Shown one piece after another: positions 60,288 through 64,000 of a stretch of DNA of 64,000 nt. The notes beneath the pieces were generated by a model. The model was not told the origin of the DNA. It did not search any database and was given only the letters and a program-made list of their open reading frames with translations. Within the stretch, counting starts at the first letter, position 1; each line of letters starts with the position of its first letter. Made by a program: the position numbers and the translations under genes. Source of the DNA: an uncultured Flavobacteriales bacterium (GTDB lineage Bacteria > Bacteroidota > Bacteroidia > Flavobacteriales_G > Salibacteraceae); NCBI GenBank assembly GCA_937121175.1, contig CAKZKD010000003.1, positions 186,001 through 250,000 of the forward strand. The letters are read 5' to 3'.

Positions 60288-62744
60288 TTAGTTAAATGGA
60301 TATCCAATTCCTAAATTGAAATTGATTCCATGTTTGTATTTTCTGTTATTCCAATTTTGGTAAACATCTTTTTTCTGCCAAAACCATCTTTCCGATTCCG
60401 CCAAACTTGGGTCTCTTGCTTTAAATCCAAAATCGCCACGAATTATAAAAAAATCGAGATCAATTCTAAGTCCAGTACCTATGCCTATTGCTAATTCTTT
60501 GTAAAATCGATTTACAGCGAACTCCGCATTCGGCCGAAGTGGGTCTTCTTTTCGGAGCCAAACATTACCAACATCTGCGAAAAATGCACCTTTTAATCCA
60601 TCAACAATATCGAACCTGTATTCAATGTTTCCCTCAATACTAATTTCTCCAATTCGGTCAATGGTATTTAAAGAGTCAATGGCTGGCAGCCCTCCTGGAC
60701 CTAGAGTACGGGTAACCCAAGCCCGGTTGGTATTGGCTCCTCCGCCAAAAAAAGATTTTTCGAACGGAAGTACGTTTAGGTTAGTAAGCGGTACACCTAT
60801 CCCGCCATACAAGCGATATTCTAAACTTGAATTTCTGGTTAATACATTGTGTAATCGAATATCGGCATCCACTTTTACGTACTGAGCATACCGTATTCCA
60901 AATTTGGTGTAATATCCTTCAGTCGGGTCTTTTGGCGTTCCTAGTAGTTTGTCCAATTCGTGAAGTATGTTGCCAGCGGTTTCTAGACTGGACCTAAAGA
61001 ACATATAGTTTTTATCATCACTTACTTTATTTGTAAACGTGTACTGGATATTACTTGCAGCAATAAGGTGATCTTGATATGAATTTATTAGTAATGAATT
61101 ACCAGTTGCGCGCAACCGATTTTCAAAAGCCGTATCTTTTTCAATCCGTACAAAACTTAAATCTAATGGGCTGTACACAAAACCATGCTTGTTAATCGAA
61201 TACCCATCTTTATTATTTACTAGCCACCGATAACGGTAAGCTATATTCAAAAGATCTCTATCAAAAGAACCACGATATTGGTAATTGTAGCCTGTACTTA
61301 TTTCTGTACTTGGGTTAAGGTATCTAGGTACATCCTCTCTAAGTTTGGGAATTAGTAAATCAGGAATTTTTAATGTTACGTCCGCACCGTATTCTAGGGT
61401 ATTAAAAGGTAGTGCTTCATTAATTTGTTCGGTTTGATCTTCAAATAAATCGTTGTTGGTTTGCTGTGCTTCCAAACCGCCAAAAACACCAATATTCAAG
61501 GATTCTGCCCCTTTAAATGTGTTTTTATTCGTGAAATTTACTCTAGAATTAATACCTAGATTGCCAGCTCGGTTCGTTCCCTCAGTTTCGAACGATATAC
61601 TGTATTTCGGACTCATACTAAGTGTGATTACGGCAATAAGGTCATTACTCTCGGGGTTATTTGGGTCTGGATTAACGTCGATGTTTATATTGCTAAATAC
61701 ACCCAACGCGGCCAGGCGACTATAGGTGTACTCAACTTTGTCCAATTCGTACAAATCGTCTTTTTCAAAGAAAATTGAACGGGCTATAACCTTCGGTCGA
61801 ATTACATTTCCTTGATAATTCACAAAATCATAACCTTTTACTTTGATTGTGTCATCTGTGGCAATAGAATTCGGACTCGAACTCATTGAAACCGTAATTT
61901 GTCTGATATAGAATTTTTTGTGAGGGAGCTGAATGGTCGTGTCTTTACCTGTTGCCGTAGTTCGCTTAGCCACAGGACTTTTTACGTTAATGTTGTAATT
62001 TACTTTATGGTTGTTTAGATGTGTATCTACCTTGTATTCAATGTATTGCTTGCCAAAGTTGTAATATCCATGATTTTTCATGAATCGGTCCATTCTAGTT
62101 CGTTCATCGGCTAGTTTGTATTCGTCGTAGTTGGATCCACTTTCAATGGAAAGACCATTGTCCTCTTTATTTCGAGAATATTTGGTGATTACTTGTACTA
62201 GACTATCATCGCTTAATGCAAAACCAACTTTTTTTACCTCCCAAGGTTCTTTTGGTGTTAGCGAATAATAAACAAAAGCCTTTCTCTTTTTAGTTTTCTT
62301 TCCGTTCCAATTTGTTTTCACTTTGTAATGCACCGAATCAACACCTGATGCTTCGAAATATCCTTTTTTCTTTAGAAATAGAACCATTTGTTCGGTGCTG
62401 GTGGTAACTAATGAAGTGTCCAATATTGAAGGTGGTTCACCAATTCGTTTCATCCAGCGGCGAAACCCATTGTCCTTTTTAGTGCCATAGGTATATACCC
62501 TCAGGTGAAACTTGTACAAGCCTATAAGTTTATTGTTGGGTTGTTGCTTAATGATATCTGTAACGTCGTCCGTATTTATTTTTCTAAAAAACTCAGACTC
62601 TCTTTTTTTTGTGGGAAGCTTGTATTCGACTGTAGATTTTTCGAGAAGATACTGACCATCAGCCAATTGTTTATAAGGGTTACAGCCAACAATGAAAATT
62701 GCAGCAAATACAAGGGATGTTATGGGCTTTAACAGCTTTTTCAA
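60288..62744 (-). CDS. tamL: TamL-type Omp85 lipoprotein (BamA/TamA family)
   Basis: An 818-residue outer-membrane protein. The signal peptide carries a lipobox with Cys near residue 21 ('IFIVGCNPYKQL'), then POTRA-like repeats to about 440, then a 16-strand Omp85 barrel to the end; 'SFFGGGANTNRAWVTRTLG' is the usual loop 6-type region with the conserved arginine, and the last strand ends 'NLGIGYPFN'. Lipid-anchored TamA homologues are typical of Bacteroidota (TamL) and work with TamB in envelope biogenesis. No tamB adjoins. The start is a TTG that gives a good signal peptide. Confidence 0.9.
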   Translation of the reverse strand: MKKLLKPITSLVFAAIFIVGCNPYKQLADGQYLLEKSTVEYKLPTKKRESEFFRKINTDDVTDIIKQQPNNKLIGLYKFHLRVYTYGTKKDNGFRRWMKRIGEPPSILDTSLVTTSTEQMVLFLKKKGYFEASGVDSVHYKVKTNWNGKKTKKRKAFVYYSLTPKEPWEVKKVGFALSDDSLVQVITKYSRNKEDNGLSIESGSNYDEYKLADERTRMDRFMKNHGYYNFGKQYIEYKVDTHLNNHKVNYNINVKSPVAKRTTATGKDTTIQLPHKKFYIRQITVSMSSSPNSIATDDTIKVKGYDFVNYQGNVIRPKVIARSIFFEKDDLYELDKVEYTYSRLAALGVFSNINIDVNPDPNNPESNDLIAVITLSMSPKYSISFETEGTNRAGNLGINSRVNFTNKNTFKGAESLNIGVFGGLEAQQTNNDLFEDQTEQINEALPFNTLEYGADVTLKIPDLLIPKLREDVPRYLNPSTEISTGYNYQYRGSFDRDLLNIAYRYRWLVNNKDGYSINKHGFVYSPLDLSFVRIEKDTAFENRLRATGNSLLINSYQDHLIAASNIQYTFTNKVSDDKNYMFFRSSLETAGNILHELDKLLGTPKDPTEGYYTKFGIRYAQYVKVDADIRLHNVLTRNSSLEYRLYGGIGVPLTNLNVLPFEKSFFGGGANTNRAWVTRTLGPGGLPAIDSLNTIDRIGEISIEGNIEYRFDIVDGLKGAFFADVGNVWLRKEDPLRPNAEFAVNRFYKELAIGIGTGLRIDLDFFIIRGDFGFKARDPSLAESERWFWQKKDVYQNWNNRKYKHGINFNLGIGYPFN

Positions 62745-62767
62745 ACCACGCCGAGCGGCGAAAATTA

Positions 62768-62775
62768 TACCTTTG
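62768..62775 (+). promoter_or_regulatory. candidate -7 element TACCTTTG for the TrmH-family gene
   Basis: Exact TAnnTTTG, 33 nt upstream of the GTG at 62809, in the divergent gap with tamL. A small GC-rich palindrome CGCCGAGCGGCG lies next to it near 62749-62760. Confidence 0.45.
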
Positions 62776-62808
62776 CAATATTACTGAAAATGCAATCTTA
62801 GAACCCAG

Positions 62809-63588
62809 GTGCTTACTAAAAACAAAATCAAATTAATTAACTCGTTAGATCGAAAAAAGAACCGAAAAGAACACGGACTTTTTATCGTTGAAGGCGAGAA
62901 AATGGTAGATGAGTTAATTGCTGAGTGCGAGGCTCGAACTACTTGTCAGTACCGTATTTCGGAACTTTTTTATACCCTTGGTTATAAAGAAAAAAGAATT
63001 GCAGATTTGGAGGAGCTAAACGTTCTCCAAACTTTAATTACTGAAGCTGAACTGGAAAAGATTAGCAATTTTTCTAGTCCAAATCAAGTTTTAGCGTTGG
63101 TTGAAATTCCAAAGGATAAAATTCCTTATTACGAAGAAGATATTGTGTTGATGATTGACGGCGTGATTGACCCTGGAAATTTGGGAACCATTATTCGATG
63201 TGCCGACTGGTTTGGAATTAACCACGTAATTTGTTCCACCAACTGTGTAGGCTTGTACAACCCTAAAGTTGTGCAGGCAAGTATGGGCAGTATTTTTAGA
63301 ATTAATGTATTGTACTTGGAGCTTACTACGGTTTTGGCCAAAATGAGAAAGAACAACCCGTTAAAACCTGTTTACGGAGCTACTTTGGAAGGTGAAAATA
63401 TTTATGAAATGAACCTGAATAGTAACTCAGCAATTGTGGTTGGAAGTGAATCGCACGGAATTTCTGCAGAGGTGAAGGCTCATTTGACTAAAGAAGTAAA
63501 AATTCCACAAATGGGTAGAGGTGAGTCGTTGAATGTTGCTTCCGCAACCGCTATTTTATGTTCTGAATTTAAACGTTTTACGGTATGA
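62809..63588 (+). CDS. TrmH/SpoU-family RNA 2'-O-methyltransferase
   Basis: A 259-residue protein with an N-terminal RNA-binding (L30e-like) domain and the SPOUT knot domain: motif 1 '[17 protein letters not shown]' near residue 120, motif 2 '[12 protein letters not shown]' near 212, motif 3 '[14 protein letters not shown]' near 239. The family methylates ribose in rRNA or tRNA; the target is not certain. The start is GTG. Its TGA overlaps the surE ATG by four bases, so the two are coupled. Confidence 0.93.
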   Translation: MLTKNKIKLINSLDRKKNRKEHGLFIVEGEKMVDELIAECEARTTCQYRISELFYTLGYKEKRIADLEELNVLQTLITEAELEKISNFSSPNQVLALVEIPKDKIPYYEEDIVLMIDGVIDPGNLGTIIRCADWFGINHVICSTNCVGLYNPKVVQASMGSIFRINVLYLELTTVLAKMRKNNPLKPVYGATLEGENIYEMNLNSNSAIVVGSESHGISAEVKAHLTKEVKIPQMGRGESLNVASATAILCSEFKRFTV

Positions 63589-64000
63589 AAAAGCCATTGA
63601 TACTCATCTGCAATGACGATGGTGTAACTGCACCTGGAATTCAGTCATTAATTGAAGCCGTGCGTGACCTAGGAGATATTATGGTGGTAGCACCCGATAA
63701 ACCGCAAAGTGGAACCGGTCATGGTATTACCATTAATGCCACATTGCGCATGCAAAAATTGAGAGAAGAAGAAGGGCTTACTGTTTACAGTTGTTCCGGA
63801 ACTCCCGTAGATTGCATCAAGCTGGCTATTTATAAAATGGAAGTAAAACCAGATGTCATTATTTCGGGCATCAATCACGGCAGTAATGCATCAATAAATG
63901 TAATTTACTCAGGTACTATGTCGGCAGCGGTAGAAGGAGCGTTGGAAGGTGTTCCAAGTATTGGTTTTAGTTTGTTAGACCATAGTATTGATGCAGATTT
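63585..64000 (+). CDS. surE: 5'/3'-nucleotidase SurE, N-terminal part (cut by window end)
   Basis: An open frame runs from the ATG at 63585 to the window end without a stop, 138 residues. It has the SurE metal site 'NDDG' (10-13), '[11 protein letters not shown]' near 42 and '[18 protein letters not shown]' near 97, the family's substrate pocket. SurE removes phosphate from nucleoside monophosphates in stationary phase. It overlaps the TrmH-family gene by four bases (ATGA). Confidence 0.93.
   Translation, partial: MKKPLILICNDDGVTAPGIQSLIEAVRDLGDIMVVAPDKPQSGTGHGITINATLRMQKLREEEGLTVYSCSGTPVDCIKLAIYKMEVKPDVIISGINHGSNASINVIYSGTMSAAVEGALEGVPSIGFSLLDHSIDAD

Overview
The window looks like an AT-rich chromosomal segment of a Bacteroidota bacterium, most likely Flavobacteriia. 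The evidence is: many copies of the Bacteroidota promoter element TAnnTTTG just upstream of genes; secreted proteins whose signal peptides end in SQ or GQ; a TamL-type Omp85 lipoprotein; carboxypeptidase-regulatory-like and TPR surface proteins; DUF4294, DUF5723 and DUF3332 families; a DnaE fused to a proofreading exonuclease; and almost no Shine-Dalgarno sequences. I see no prophage, insertion sequence, CRISPR array or plasmid gene.

Layout. 1-10.3 kb is a surface polysaccharide locus: the end of a Wzx flippase, a Wzy/ligase-like protein, a Wzz-like protein, a DUF6044-like membrane protein with a small membrane partner, then a coupled operon of GT4 glycosyltransferase, WecB, O-antigen ligase/polymerase, DegT aminotransferase and PglC-type initiating transferase. 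10.3-14 kb holds a TPR protein, biotin carboxylase AccC, a Bax inhibitor-1 protein, a DUF4294 protein and tRNA-Ser(GCT). 14.2-20.3 kb holds a c-di-AMP phosphodiesterase (PgpH-type) coupled to a Rid protein, and a tandem trio of related secreted proteins that grow from 178 to 561 residues. 20.3-26.9 kb: DUF6580 membrane protein, RecQ, an SLC12-type transporter, DinB and NlpC/P60 proteins.

27-30.6 kb is the most unusual stretch: a compact operon of a secreted carboxypeptidase-like/TonB-plug protein with no beta-barrel, an ECF sigma factor, a one-pass membrane protein placed like an anti-sigma factor, and a secreted carboxypeptidase-like protein. It may be a surface-signalling system of a new layout. 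30.6-43 kb carries a CoA-binding protein, a GT-C/TPR fusion, a metallo-hydrolase with UvrA, a second sigma factor with a 66-residue follower, and exonuclease-DnaE.

43-46 kb has tRNA-Ser(TGA) followed by a damaged tRNA-like copy, a TPR histidine kinase and a DUF3332 lipoprotein. 46-50.5 kb is an operon of lipoprotein, beta-barrel and second flippase. 50.5-64 kb is mostly housekeeping: ZupT, thioesterase, two MscS-type channels, a class III aminotransferase, tRNA-Lys, AroK, a phosphoribosyltransferase, a TPMT-like methyltransferase, a response regulator-phosphatase, TamL, a TrmH-family methyltransferase and the start of SurE.

Several genes have the -7 promoter element ending exactly four bases before the start codon, which suggests leaderless transcripts.
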